A stretch of 64,000 nt of DNA, from NCBI RefSeq assembly GCF_947496515.1, contig NZ_CANMDB010000006.1, positions 124,001 through 188,000 on the forward strand, read 5' to 3'. The notes beneath the pieces are model-generated. The model made no database searches, was not told where the DNA came from, and saw nothing but the letters and a program-made list of their open reading frames with translations. The stretch is from an uncultured Roseobacter sp. (GTDB lineage: Bacteria; Pseudomonadota; Alphaproteobacteria; Rhodobacterales; Rhodobacteraceae). The translations under genes and the position numbers were made by a program. Position 1 is the stretch's first letter, and the number at the start of each line of letters is the position of its first letter. Positions 34,516 through 43,644 of the stretch are shown piece by piece.

Positions 34516-35739
34516 ATGCCGATAGATACCGATTTCGTCCGCCGCCAGTTTCCGGCCTTCGCCGAGCCGTCCTTGCAGGGTCAGGCGTTTTTCGAGAATG
34601 CGGGCGGCTCCTATACCTGTGGCGCGGTGATCGACCGGCTGACACGGTTTTATACGGCCCGCAAGGTCCAGCCCTATGCGCCTTATCCCGCCAGCCGCCT
34701 CGCCGGGGCGGAGATGGATGAGGCGCGGGCGCGGATGGCGGCCATTCTGGGAGTGGAGAGCGACGAGCTGAGTTTTGGCCCCTCGACCACTCAGAACGCC
34801 TATGTGCTGGCGCAGGCCTTTGCGGAGCTGATGGAGCCGGGTGAGGCCATTGTCGTGACCGATCAGGATCACGAGGCCAATTCCGGCCCGTGGCGACGGC
34901 TGACGGCGCGCGGGATCGACATCCGCGAGTGGCGCATGAACCCCGAGACCGGGCATCTGGATCCTGCGGATCTGGAGGATCTGCTGGATGACGGGGTGCG
35001 GCTGGTGTGCTTTCCCCATTGCTCCAACGTGGTGGGGCAGATCAACCCGGTGACGGAGATCACGGCGCTGGCGCATGCGGCGGGCGCCTTTACCTGCGTT
35101 GACGGGGTATCCTACGCCCCGCACGGGTTTCCCGATGTGGGGGCGCTGGGGCCGGATATCTACCTCTTTTCCGCCTACAAGACCTACGGGCCGCATCAGG
35201 GGTTGATGGTCGTGCGGCGCGCGCTGGGGCAGCTCTTGCCCAATCAGGGTCATGTTTTCAACGGGGATGCGCTGGAGAAACGCTTTACCCCCGCGGGGCC
35301 GGATCACGCGCAGGTGGCGGCCTGTGCGGGGATGGCGGACTACGTCGACGCGCTTTACGATCATCATTTCGACGCGCCCGCCACGCCGGTGCAGCGGGGC
35401 TGCGCGGTGCATGATCTGATGCAGCACCGGGAGCAGGAGCTACTGGGACCGGTGCTGAACGCCCTGCGCAGCCGCAATGCGGTGCGGCTGATTGGGCCGG
35501 ACCAGCCCGGCGGACGCGCGCCCACCGTGGCGCTGGCGCTGGAACGCCCCGGCGAGGACGTGGCGGCAGAGCTGGCCGGGCACGGCATCATGGCGGGGGG
35601 CGGCGATTTCTACGCGGGGCGCGCGCTCAAGGCGATGGGCGTTGATGAGGACAAGGGCGTGCTGCGGCTGAGCTTCACGCATTATACAACCCAGGGTGAG
35701 GTTGATCACCTTTTGACCGCGCTAGAGGCCGTTTTGTGA
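34516..35739 (+). CDS. class V aminotransferase / cysteine desulfurase-like protein
   Basis: A 407-residue PLP enzyme of fold type I. TDQDHEANSGPW, VDGVSYAPHGFPDV (PLP-binding Asp) and YLFSAYKTYGPHQG (Schiff-base Lys) are present. It belongs to the SufS/CsdA-like class V group but resembles the 'cysteine desulfurase-like' subfamily of unsettled reaction. The ATG at 34516 follows an AAGGGT ribosome binding site; one at 34495 is possible. Divergent from the LysE exporter. Confidence 0.85.
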   Translation: MPIDTDFVRRQFPAFAEPSLQGQAFFENAGGSYTCGAVIDRLTRFYTARKVQPYAPYPASRLAGAEMDEARARMAAILGVESDELSFGPSTTQNAYVLAQAFAELMEPGEAIVVTDQDHEANSGPWRRLTARGIDIREWRMNPETGHLDPADLEDLLDDGVRLVCFPHCSNVVGQINPVTEITALAHAAGAFTCVDGVSYAPHGFPDVGALGPDIYLFSAYKTYGPHQGLMVVRRALGQLLPNQGHVFNGDALEKRFTPAGPDHAQVAACAGMADYVDALYDHHFDAPATPVQRGCAVHDLMQHREQELLGPVLNALRSRNAVRLIGPDQPGGRAPTVALALERPGEDVAAELAGHGIMAGGGDFYAGRALKAMGVDEDKGVLRLSFTHYTTQGEVDHLLTALEAVL

Positions 35740-35749
35740 GACATGCCGG

Positions 35750-35779
35750 TGATCCAGCCTATGTCTAAGTGCGTAGCAT
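35750..35779 (+). promoter_or_regulatory. candidate RpoE (sigma-E/ChrR) promoter for phr-cfa
   Basis: TGATCC at 35750-35755, an 18-base spacer and TAGCAT at 35774-35779 match the Rhodobacter RpoE pattern. In R. sphaeroides the phrA and cfaA genes are RpoE targets of the singlet-oxygen response. The predicted transcription start near 35785 leaves a 20-odd base leader before the TTG start of phr, which supports that start. Confidence 0.6.
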
Positions 35780-35807
35780 TTATGACAAACACCAAAAGGT
35801 TGCCCGT

Positions 35808-37226
35808 TTGACGTCTTCGCCCGTTCTTGTCTGGTTCCGCCGCGATCTGCGTCTGAGCGACCACGCCGCCCTGTCCGCCGCCTGTGAGAGCGGGCGCCCG
35901 GTCATCCCGGTGTTCATTCACGATGATCTGTCCGAGCGACTGGGGGCTGCGCCCAAGTGGCGGCTGGGTCTGGGACTGGAGGCTCTGGCGAATGCGCTTG
36001 ATGAAAAACGCAGCCGGTTGATCCTGCGGCGGGGGGCGGCGCTGGAGACGCTGCAGACGCTGATCCGCGAGACAGGGGCCGGTGCGGTCTACTGGTCGCG
36101 GCTTTACGATCCTGATGCGGTGGCGCGCGATAAAAAGGTGAAATCCACGCTGAAGGAGGCCGGGATCGAGGCCAAATCCTTTGGCGGGCATCTGATGTTC
36201 GAACCCTGGACGGTGGAGACCAAGACAGGTGGGTTCTACAAGGTCTACACGCCGTTCTGGAAGATGGTGAAAGGCCGCGATGTGGACGCCCCGAGGGGTA
36301 CGCCAGGCAAGATCCCGGCGCCGGAAAGCTGGCCCGAGAGCGACGAGCTGGCGGACTGGCAGATGGGGGCCGCGATGGACCGCGGCGCGGAGATCGTGCG
36401 TCCTTACGTTCGCTTGGGCGAGCAGGCGGCGCAGTCGCGGTTGGGCGCTTTCATGGCCAATGGCGTGGCGGACTATGATGAGACGCGCGATCTGCCGGGG
36501 GTGGATGGCACCTCCGCGCTTTCGGAAAACCTGAGCCTCGGGGAGATCAGCCCGCATCAGTGCTGGCACGCAGGGATGCGCGCGCGCGAGGATGGCAAGG
36601 CGGGCGCTGAGACTTTCCTCAAGGAGCTCGTTTGGCGCGAGTTCGCTTATCACCTGATGCATCACACGCCGCGGCTGCTGAGTGACAACTGGAAAGAGGA
36701 TTGGGACGCCTTCCCCTGGAACGAGGATGAGCGAAAGGCCGAAGTGCAGCGCTGGAAGCACGGGCGTACCGGCATCCAGTTCGTCGATGCATCATTGCGC
36801 GAGATGTATGTGACGGGCCGGATGCACAACCGCGGTCGGATGATCGTGGCGAGTTACCTGACCAAACACCTGCTGTGCCACTGGAAGATCGGAATGGCGT
36901 GGTTCGAGGACTGCCTGATTGACTGGGACCCGGCGAGCAATGCGATGGGCTGGCAGTGGTCGGCGGGCTCCGGCCCCGATGCGACGCCCTATTTCCGGGT
37001 CTTCAACCCGGTCACGCAGCTCGACAAGTTTGACAAGGACCGCGACTATGTGCGCCGCTGGATCGCCGAGGGGCGCAAGACGCCCAGTGATACGGCGCTG
37101 GCGTATTTCGACGCGATACCGCAAAGCTGGGGAATGGCGCCGGACGACAACTATCCGGATCCGGTGGTGGCGGCGGATCAAGGGCGCAAACGGGCACTGG
37201 ATGCCTATGAGAACAGAGATTTTTGA
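35808..37226 (+). CDS. phrB: deoxyribodipyrimidine photolyase
   Basis: A 472-residue light-dependent DNA repair flavoprotein. The N-terminal photolyase domain (VLVWFRRDLRLSDHAAL, ~5-135) binds the antenna cofactor. The C-terminal FAD domain (~200-470) has GRMHNRGRMIVASYLTKHLL and WSAGSGPDATPYFRVFNP. The start is taken as TTG 35808 with AAAAGG about 8 bases upstream, because a GTG at 35769 would lie upstream of the predicted transcript. It is followed after 64 bases by cfa, matching the RpoE-regulated pair of Rhodobacter. Confidence 0.94.
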   Translation: MTSSPVLVWFRRDLRLSDHAALSAACESGRPVIPVFIHDDLSERLGAAPKWRLGLGLEALANALDEKRSRLILRRGAALETLQTLIRETGAGAVYWSRLYDPDAVARDKKVKSTLKEAGIEAKSFGGHLMFEPWTVETKTGGFYKVYTPFWKMVKGRDVDAPRGTPGKIPAPESWPESDELADWQMGAAMDRGAEIVRPYVRLGEQAAQSRLGAFMANGVADYDETRDLPGVDGTSALSENLSLGEISPHQCWHAGMRAREDGKAGAETFLKELVWREFAYHLMHHTPRLLSDNWKEDWDAFPWNEDERKAEVQRWKHGRTGIQFVDASLREMYVTGRMHNRGRMIVASYLTKHLLCHWKIGMAWFEDCLIDWDPASNAMGWQWSAGSGPDATPYFRVFNPVTQLDKFDKDRDYVRRWIAEGRKTPSDTALAYFDAIPQSWGMAPDDNYPDPVVAADQGRKRALDAYENRDF

Positions 37227-37290
37227 GCGGTATGGGCCGCTTGCCTGAAACCGGCGGACGATCGGACGGGCGCAACGACGGGGAAGAACG

Positions 37291-38502
37291 ATGATCTTGA
37301 CAACAACAGACGGGCAGACGGGTCTGCCGCGATATTTCGCCCGTGTCTTCGGCATGGCGCAGGGGATGAAAAGCGGGCGGGTGGAGTTCGTGCTGCCGGA
37401 CGGGCGGCGCTTTCGCGCCGAAGGGGCTGCCCCCGGTCCGCAGGCGGAGCTGCAGATCCACAACGATGATCTTTTTGCGCGCCTCATACGCGAGGGGGAT
37501 CTGGGGTTCTGCGATGCCTATCTGGATGCCTGGTGGTCCACGCCCGATCTGCCGGCGTTTATGGATCTGGTGCACCAGGACCAGAATGAGCATCTCTACG
37601 ATGGTTTCCCGGGCATGGCGCTCTTGCAGAATTACGAGAAGTTCCGCTTTTGGCTGCAACGCAATCACCGGACCCAGGCCAAGCGCAACATCAGCTACCA
37701 CTATGATCTGGGCAATGAGTTCTACGGTCTGTGGCTGGACGACACGATGACCTATTCCTCGGCGTTGTTCGTCGACAGCCAGGAGAGCACGGAGACGGCG
37801 CAGATCGCCAAGTACAAATCCATGGTCGATGAGATGGGCGTGCAGCCCGGTGATCATGTGCTGGAGATCGGCTGCGGCTGGGGCGGGTTTGCGGAATATG
37901 CCGCCGGTGAGCGCGGGCTTCGGGTCACGGCACTGACCATTTCGCAGGAACAGTTCGATTACGCGCGCGCGCGGATCGAGCGGGCGGGGCTGGGCCATTT
38001 GGTGGAGCTCAAGCTGCAGGATTACCGCGATGAGACCGGCACCTACGACGGCATCGCCAGCATCGAGATGTTCGAGGCCGTGGGCGAGCGCTACTGGCCG
38101 GCCTACTTCGGCGTGGTGCGCGACCGGCTGAAGCCCGGCAAGACGGCCACGCTGCAGATCATCACCGTCGCGGACCGGCGCTGGAAGGTCTACAAGCGCG
38201 GGGTGGATTTCATCCAGAAATACATCTTCCCAGGCGGTATGCTGCCCAGCCCCACGGCGCTGCGCGATCAGATCGGGCGGGCGGGGCTGGCGGTGGAACG
38301 GTCCATTGAATTCGGCGAGAGCTACGCGGAAACGCTCAAACGCTGGCACGAGACGTTCAATGACAAGTGGGAGCAGGTGAGCAGCCTTGGGTTTGACGAC
38401 CGGTTCCGGCGGCTGTGGAATTTCTATCTCACCTCCTGCGCGGCGACCTTTGCCACCGCCAACTGTGATGTGACCCAGATCACGGTGAAACGGCCCGGCT
38501 AG
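37291..38502 (+). CDS. cfa: cyclopropane-fatty-acyl-phospholipid synthase family protein
   Basis: A 403-residue SAM-dependent enzyme that modifies unsaturated membrane lipids. The SAM motif is VLEIGCGWGGFAEYAA (about residues 191-206); the preceding SYHYDLGNEFYGLWLDDTMTYSSA is diagnostic. In Rhodobacter the homologue (cfaA) belongs to the RpoE singlet-oxygen regulon; some homologues make furan fatty acids or methylated lipids instead, so the exact product is uncertain. Downstream of phr in the same transcript. Confidence 0.93.
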   Translation: MILTTTDGQTGLPRYFARVFGMAQGMKSGRVEFVLPDGRRFRAEGAAPGPQAELQIHNDDLFARLIREGDLGFCDAYLDAWWSTPDLPAFMDLVHQDQNEHLYDGFPGMALLQNYEKFRFWLQRNHRTQAKRNISYHYDLGNEFYGLWLDDTMTYSSALFVDSQESTETAQIAKYKSMVDEMGVQPGDHVLEIGCGWGGFAEYAAGERGLRVTALTISQEQFDYARARIERAGLGHLVELKLQDYRDETGTYDGIASIEMFEAVGERYWPAYFGVVRDRLKPGKTATLQIITVADRRWKVYKRGVDFIQKYIFPGGMLPSPTALRDQIGRAGLAVERSIEFGESYAETLKRWHETFNDKWEQVSSLGFDDRFRRLWNFYLTSCAATFATANCDVTQITVKRPG

Positions 38503-38525
38503 GCTGTGCGTGGCGATGCAAGAGA

Positions 38526-38600
38526 GGGCAGGCAAGCCCCCTCACCCCCATCGAGGGGGATCGGGGCCTGCCCGGCCGCTGGCCGGGTGGCGCCGCCCCG
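38526..38600 (-). repeat. dispersed hairpin repeat, copy C (inverted)
   Basis: Read on the minus strand it carries GCCGGGCAGGCC, GATCCCCCTCGATGGGGG and GAGGGGGCTTGCC, matching copy A (28654-28731) with compensated stem changes (CCCTCC/GGAGGG versus CCCCC/GGGGG). Confidence 0.7.
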
Positions 38601-38622
38601 ATCCTGGGGCGCGTCATTGGGT

Positions 38623-38695
38623 GCTGCGCCGCCCGGACGAAAGTGCCGGGCAGCGTCCGACCCTCCTCGATGGAGGGGAGGACGCTTCTCCCCTG
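38623..38695 (+). repeat. dispersed hairpin repeat, copy B
   Basis: It shares GCGCCGCCCGG, GCCGGGCAGC and CCGACCCTCCTCGATGGAGG with copy A; the final hairpin arm is degenerate (GACGCTTCTCCCC). Confidence 0.75.
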
Positions 38696-38821
38696 ATCGT
38701 GAAAAGACGGGTAACCGGATCGTGCCGCGGGCGGGCGCGGGGTCTCATGTCTGCTTGACGTCTCGACGCTGCTGATCTTGAGTGCGGGCAAGGCCAGAAC
38801 CGGCAGACGAGGCAGGCAGCG

Positions 38822-39928
38822 ATGACAGCGCTTTTTCTATTTGGCACCCTGTGCCACCCGCCGCTGCTGCACGCGGTGCTGGGCGATGCTGCTCACGTTA
38901 CGACGACGTCCGCGACACTGCCCGGTTACGCGGTGGCCATGGCCAAGGACGGCCCTTTTCCGACGATCGCCACCGCGCCGGACGAGCACACCCCCGGTGT
39001 TCTGGTCACGGGGCTGACGGAGGCGGACTGGGCGCAGCTCGACTACTATGAGGCAGCTTTCGACTACCGGCCCCGCCCCGTGACGCTGTCGGAAGGTCAG
39101 GCGGCCTTGGCCTACCTGCCGCCGCCCGGTCGCTGGACGCCGGCGGGCGCGTGGTCGCTGGCAGCCTGGGCGGATCATTGGGGAGCGCTCAGCACCTTCG
39201 CCGCCGAAGAGGTCATGGGCTATTTCGGCACCAGGCCCGAAGCGGAGATCGCAAAGATGTTTCCGGCAATCCGCGCGCGGGCGGCGTCACGATTGAACGC
39301 AGCGGACAGCCAGCACGGGGCGGGCACCCTGAAAGGCCGCATCGAGGTCATCGACCGCACGCGCCCCTATTCGAAGTTCTTCGCGCTCGATGACATCACC
39401 TTGCGCCACGAACGATTTGACGGGACGATGACAGGGCCGCTGGACAGGGCCGTGTTTGTCGCCGTCGATGCGGCGCTCGTGCTGCCCTATGATCCCATCC
39501 GCGACCGGGTGCTGCTGGTGGAGCAGATGCGGATGGGACCGCTGGCGAGGGGGGATCGCCACTGTTGGCAGCTGGAGCCCATCGCGGGCCGCATCGACGG
39601 CGGCGAAAGCCCCGAGGTGGCCGCGCGTCGGGAGGCAGTGGAAGAGGCGGGACTGAACCTGGGGCGTCTGCACGTCGTCTCGCAAAGCTATGCGAGCCCG
39701 GGTAATTCGTCGGAATTCTGCTACAGCTATGTGGGCATCGCGGATCTGCCGGGCAGTGTGACCGGCACCGGCGGTCTGGAGGCCGAACACGAGGATATCC
39801 GCACCCACCTGATGAGCTTTGACGCGCTCATGAGCCTGTGTGACACCGGCCAGGCGGCCAACGCGCCTCTGGTCATGATGGCCTATTGGCTGGCGCGGCA
39901 CCGGGCACGATTGCGCGGTTCCTCTTGA
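38822..39928 (+). CDS. trgB: TrgB-like protein: gamma-glutamylcyclotransferase-like plus NUDIX domains
   Basis: A 368-residue two-domain protein. Residues ~1-150 are an AIG2/GGCT-like domain (LFLFGTLCHPPLLHAVLG with the FGTL motif). Residues ~175-365 are a NUDIX hydrolase of the ADP-ribose pyrophosphatase type, with Nudix box G-RIDGG-E-SPEVAARREAVEEAG complete. This fusion matches TrgB of Rhodobacter sphaeroides, where trgAB and cysK contribute to tellurite resistance. Here cysK follows 53 bases downstream, but trgA is not adjacent. Likely reaction: hydrolysis of a nucleoside-diphosphate sugar. Confidence 0.88.
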   Translation: MTALFLFGTLCHPPLLHAVLGDAAHVTTTSATLPGYAVAMAKDGPFPTIATAPDEHTPGVLVTGLTEADWAQLDYYEAAFDYRPRPVTLSEGQAALAYLPPPGRWTPAGAWSLAAWADHWGALSTFAAEEVMGYFGTRPEAEIAKMFPAIRARAASRLNAADSQHGAGTLKGRIEVIDRTRPYSKFFALDDITLRHERFDGTMTGPLDRAVFVAVDAALVLPYDPIRDRVLLVEQMRMGPLARGDRHCWQLEPIAGRIDGGESPEVAARREAVEEAGLNLGRLHVVSQSYASPGNSSEFCYSYVGIADLPGSVTGTGGLEAEHEDIRTHLMSFDALMSLCDTGQAANAPLVMMAYWLARHRARLRGSS

Positions 39929-39981
39929 GGTCGTTCAAACCCGCCGCTAGGTGTTGAGAACGCAATCGAAGGAACGCTGGC

Positions 39982-41019
39982 ATGCATGTTGCAGCAGATC
40001 TGGCCGCGGCCATTGGAAACACGCCGCTCATCCGTCTCAAACAGGCCAGCGAGGCCACCGGCTGCGAGATCCTCGGCAAGGCGGAGTTCATGAACCCGGG
40101 CCAGTCGGTCAAGGACCGGGCGGCGCTCTTCATCATCCGCGATGCGGTCGAGAAGGGCCTGCTGAAACCGGGCGGCACCATCGTGGAGGGCACGGCGGGC
40201 AACACCGGCATCGGGCTGGCGCTGGTCGGGGCCTCCATGGGCTTCAAGACGGTGATCGTGATCCCCGAGACTCAGAGCCAGGAAAAGAAAGACATGCTGC
40301 GGCTGGCGGGGGCGGAACTGGTCGAGGTGCCCGCCGCCCCCTACCGCAACCCCAACAACTTCGTGCGCTATTCCGAACGGCTGGCCGCGGAGCTGGCGCG
40401 CAACACCAACGAGGGCGTGATCTGGGCCAACCAGTTCGACAATGTGGCCAACCGGCAAGCGCATATCGAGACCACGGGCCCGGAGATCTGGGAGCAGACC
40501 GGCGGCAAGGTGGATGGCTTCATCTGTGCCGTGGGCTCCGGCGGGACGCTGGCGGGGGTGGCAGAGGTGCTGCAGCCCCGCGGCGTCAAGATCGGGTTGG
40601 CGGATCCCGATGGCGCGGCGCTTTACAACCACTATGTCCACGGCGAGCTGAAGACGACCGAGGGCTCCTCGATCAACGAAGGCATCGGGCAGGTGCGGAT
40701 CACCAAGAACCTCGAAGGGTTCACGCCTGATTTCAGCTACAACATCCACGACGCCGAGGCGCTGCCCATCGTCTTTGATCTGCTGGAGCATGAGGGGCTC
40801 TGTCTGGGCGGCTCATCGGGCATCAATATCGCAGGGGCCATGCGGTTGGCGCGCGATCTGGGGCCGGGGCATACCATCGTGACCATCCTGTGCGACTACG
40901 GTACGCGCTACCAGTCCAAGCTTTTCAATCCTGACTTCCTGCGGGAAAAGGGGCTGCCAGTTGCGGCCTGGATGACCCGCACGCCTGCCGATCTTCCGGC
41001 GGTGTTCGAGGACGTATGA
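39982..41019 (+). CDS. cysK: cysteine synthase A-type PLP enzyme
   Basis: A 345-residue fold type II PLP enzyme making cysteine from O-acetylserine and sulfide. The N-terminal AAIGNTPLIRLKQASE, the Schiff-base Lys in NPGQSVKDRAA, the TAGNTGIG substrate loop and the VGSGGTLAG phosphate loop are intact. It is slightly longer than CysK (about 310), with a C-terminal extension and a short insert. Downstream of trgB as in R. sphaeroides, where this cysK is linked to tellurite resistance. Its stop overlaps the channel gene start by 4 bases (ATGA). Confidence 0.93.
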   Translation: MHVAADLAAAIGNTPLIRLKQASEATGCEILGKAEFMNPGQSVKDRAALFIIRDAVEKGLLKPGGTIVEGTAGNTGIGLALVGASMGFKTVIVIPETQSQEKKDMLRLAGAELVEVPAAPYRNPNNFVRYSERLAAELARNTNEGVIWANQFDNVANRQAHIETTGPEIWEQTGGKVDGFICAVGSGGTLAGVAEVLQPRGVKIGLADPDGAALYNHYVHGELKTTEGSSINEGIGQVRITKNLEGFTPDFSYNIHDAEALPIVFDLLEHEGLCLGGSSGINIAGAMRLARDLGPGHTIVTILCDYGTRYQSKLFNPDFLREKGLPVAAWMTRTPADLPAVFEDV

Positions 41020-43463
41020 CACTCCTGGCGGTGGTGCTGCGCACGCTTGCCGTTACGGTCTTTGTGCTGTGGGGTGTGCTGGCGTTCGCGCAACAGGCAG
41101 GCACCGGCGTGGTTGGCGAGGAATGGGAGGCGCTGGCCGAGCAGGCCGAAGCGGTCATCGACGAGAGCGATGCCAACAACGAGCAACTGGAACAGCTGCG
41201 CGCCGAGATCGCCGAGTTCCGCACCACCTTTACCACCGGCAGCCAGGCGAACGCCGAACGGATCGCCACCCTGCGCAGCCAGATCGAGGCTCTCGGGCCG
41301 GTGCCCGAGAGCGGCGAGGAGCCCGAGGACATCGCAGCGCGCCGGGCGCAGCTGCAGGCGCAACTGGACGCGCTGCTGGCACCCGTCCGCGTGGCCGAAG
41401 AGGCGTTTCGCCGCGCCGATGGTTTGATCCGCGAGATCGACACGATCATCCGCGACCGGCAGGCCCGGCGTCTGCTGGCGCTCGGGCCCTCTCCGCTGAA
41501 CCCGACGCACTGGCCCACAGCGCTTGCCGATCTGCGCTCCGTGCTGGGTGGTATCGCGCAGGAGGTCGAGACACTGAGCGACCGCGAGCGCCGCGAGCGC
41601 CTGTCCGACAACCTGCCGCTGGTGTTGTTGTTGCTGGGGGTATCGCTGGCGCTGATCATCCGAGGCCGGGCCTGGGCGGGCTTTGGCCTGACGTATCTGC
41701 GCCGCTGGGGCGGGCGCGGCTCTGGCGTATGGCGATTTCTCGTTTCGCTTTTGCGGATCTTCCTGCCGCTGGCAGGTCTTTTGCTGTTGACCCATGCGGT
41801 GCGGCTGACCGGGCTGGTGGGCAACAGGACAGACCAGATCCTCGAAGCGCTGCCGGTCTTCGGTTTCGTGCTTTTGTGGTTCCGCTGGCTCTCCGAGCGG
41901 CTTTTTGCGCGGCTGGACGAGGATGCGCTGCTGCCTTTGCCGAGCGCCAAACGCTCGGCCGCGCGGTTCTACATGCTGCTGTTGTCGATCTTCTTTGTGT
42001 CGCGCGGTGTGGTGGAGCTGCTGATCGAATTCGAAGAGGTAGAACCGGCAACCGTGGCGGTGCTGGCCTTTCCCATCGTGGTGCTGATCGCGCTGACGCT
42101 GATGCCCATCGGGATCATCCTGCGCAAGTGTCAGGTGGAAAGCGAGCCGGGCAGTGAGGAAACCCCCCGCGGGGCCGGTCTGGCCCGGGTCGCCCGTCTG
42201 GCGGGCAGCGTGCTGGTGGTGGTCTCGGTCGTGGCTCCGCTCATGGCGGCCGTGGGCTATGCGGAGGCGGGCAACGCGCTGCTCTATCCCACCCTCGTCA
42301 GCCTGCTGATCCTCGGTTTCATGCTCACGCTGCAGCGCTTTTCCGTCGATGTCTACGCGCTGATCACCAAGGACGAGGAACGCGCGCGCGACGCGCTAGT
42401 ACCGGTGCTGGTGGGCTTTGCATTGGTCCTCGCATCCTTGCCGCTGCTGGCGCTGGCCTGGGGGGCGCGGGTTGCGGATCTCACAGAGGTCTGGGCGATG
42501 TTCACCCGCGGTTTCGCCATTGGCGAAACGCGCATCTCGCCCGGTGATTTCCTGACCTTTGCAGTGATCTTTGCGCTTGGGTATTTCCTGACCCGGCTGG
42601 TGCAAAGCACGATGCGCACCAACGTGCTGCCCAAGACCCGCATGGACATCGGCGGTCAGAATGCCATCGTGTCGGGTCTTGGATATGTGGGGATTTTCCT
42701 CGCGGCGGTGCTGGCGATCACCGGTGCGGGCATTGATCTGTCTTCGCTCGCCATTGTGGCAGGGGCGCTGTCTGTTGGCATCGGCTTTGGGTTGCAGACC
42801 ATCGTGTCGAACTTCGTCTCGGGCATCATCCTGCTGATCGAGCGACCGATCTCCGAAGGTGACTGGATCGAGGTCGGCGGTCAGATGGGGTATGTCCGCG
42901 ATATTTCGGTACGCGCCACCCGGATCGAGACCTTTGACCGCACGGATGTGATCGTGCCCAATGCCGATCTGGTGTCCGGAACAGTCACCAACTACACCCG
43001 CGGCAACAAGGTCGGTCGGCTGATCGTGGCTGTGGGCGTGGCTTACGGCACCGACACGCGTCGGGTGGAAAAGATCCTGCGCGAGATCGCCGAGGACCAG
43101 CCCATGGTGTTGCAGAAGCCGCCGCCGCTGATCCTTTTCAACAACTTCGGCGCGGACTCGCTGGAGTTCGAGATCCGGGTGATCCTGCGTGATGTGAACT
43201 GGATCATGCCGGTCAAGAACGACATCAACCACGCGATTGCGGAGCGTTTCGCCGCCGAAGGAATCGAGGTGCCCTTCGCGCAGCGTGACATCTGGCTGCG
43301 CAATCCAGAGGCGCTGCAGGTCGGTGCGGTCGCGCCCGTGGCCGCTCAGCAGACGGCGGGAGACGAGGCACCGGCGCACCGCGACGAAGAGGCGGAACCC
43401 ACCGCCGACCGGGATGGCGACCTGCCGGAAGAGGGCGTGGCCGAGGGCGATCAGCACAGCTGA
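41016..43463 (+). CDS. large MscS-family mechanosensitive channel (DUF3772 type)
   Basis: An 815-residue inner-membrane protein. A signal-like N-terminal helix precedes a periplasmic coiled-coil DUF3772 region (~35-180). About eight to ten further membrane helices (~190-600) follow. The MscS core includes the pore helix SLAIVAGALSVGIGFGLQTIVSNFVSG and the beta domain ERPISEGDWIEVGGQMGYVRDI (~580-760). An acidic tail follows. It should open under membrane tension to release osmolytes. Translationally coupled to cysK through an ATGA overlap. Confidence 0.92.
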   Translation: MTLLAVVLRTLAVTVFVLWGVLAFAQQAGTGVVGEEWEALAEQAEAVIDESDANNEQLEQLRAEIAEFRTTFTTGSQANAERIATLRSQIEALGPVPESGEEPEDIAARRAQLQAQLDALLAPVRVAEEAFRRADGLIREIDTIIRDRQARRLLALGPSPLNPTHWPTALADLRSVLGGIAQEVETLSDRERRERLSDNLPLVLLLLGVSLALIIRGRAWAGFGLTYLRRWGGRGSGVWRFLVSLLRIFLPLAGLLLLTHAVRLTGLVGNRTDQILEALPVFGFVLLWFRWLSERLFARLDEDALLPLPSAKRSAARFYMLLLSIFFVSRGVVELLIEFEEVEPATVAVLAFPIVVLIALTLMPIGIILRKCQVESEPGSEETPRGAGLARVARLAGSVLVVVSVVAPLMAAVGYAEAGNALLYPTLVSLLILGFMLTLQRFSVDVYALITKDEERARDALVPVLVGFALVLASLPLLALAWGARVADLTEVWAMFTRGFAIGETRISPGDFLTFAVIFALGYFLTRLVQSTMRTNVLPKTRMDIGGQNAIVSGLGYVGIFLAAVLAITGAGIDLSSLAIVAGALSVGIGFGLQTIVSNFVSGIILLIERPISEGDWIEVGGQMGYVRDISVRATRIETFDRTDVIVPNADLVSGTVTNYTRGNKVGRLIVAVGVAYGTDTRRVEKILREIAEDQPMVLQKPPPLILFNNFGADSLEFEIRVILRDVNWIMPVKNDINHAIAERFAAEGIEVPFAQRDIWLRNPEALQVGAVAPVAAQQTAGDEAPAHRDEEAEPTADRDGDLPEEGVAEGDQHS

Positions 43464-43515
43464 CACCGCGGCCAAAGACGCATCGGCCGGTGAGAGGGCA
43501 GGGCGCGATTGTCTC

Positions 43516-43545
43516 TTGCAATCGGGCCTGCTGCCGGGCTATGTC
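43516..43545 (+). promoter_or_regulatory. candidate promoter of tRNA-Ser
   Basis: TTGCAA (43516-43521), an 18-base spacer and TATGTC (43540-43545) end 8 bases before the mature tRNA 5' end. A consensus match only. Confidence 0.45.
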
Positions 43546-43553
43546 GCGCGAAC

Positions 43554-43643
43554 GGAGCGGTGGCCGAGTGGTCGAAGGCGCACGCCTGGAAAGTGTGTAG
43601 GCGGGAGACCGTCTCCAGGGTTCGAATCCCTGTCGCTCCGCCA
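43554..43643 (+). tRNA. tRNA-Ser(GGA)
   Basis: A 90-base class II tRNA. The 7-bp acceptor stem GGAGCGG pairs with TCGCTCC-type 3' strand, the anticodon loop is CTGGAAA (anticodon GGA), a long variable arm (GCGGGAGACCGTC) is present, the T-arm is CAGGG-TTCGAAT-CCCTG, and CCA is encoded. The 3' end is followed at once by a hairpin (43645-43669). Confidence 0.97.
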
Positions 43644-43644
43644 C

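Larger units (their letters stand above)
38503..38821. other. intergenic region with two inverted hairpin repeats
   Basis: No gene in these 319 bases. It holds two copies of the dispersed hairpin repeat facing each other (38526-38600 and 38623-38695), which could form large stem-loops after cfa. The trgB promoter should lie in 38700-38815, not identified. Confidence 0.55.

Noticed and set aside
33670-35427. 585-codon minus-strand frame spanning the lysE-type and aminotransferase genes
   Set aside because: It runs through two well-supported genes in other frames and a promoter gap, and shows no domain.
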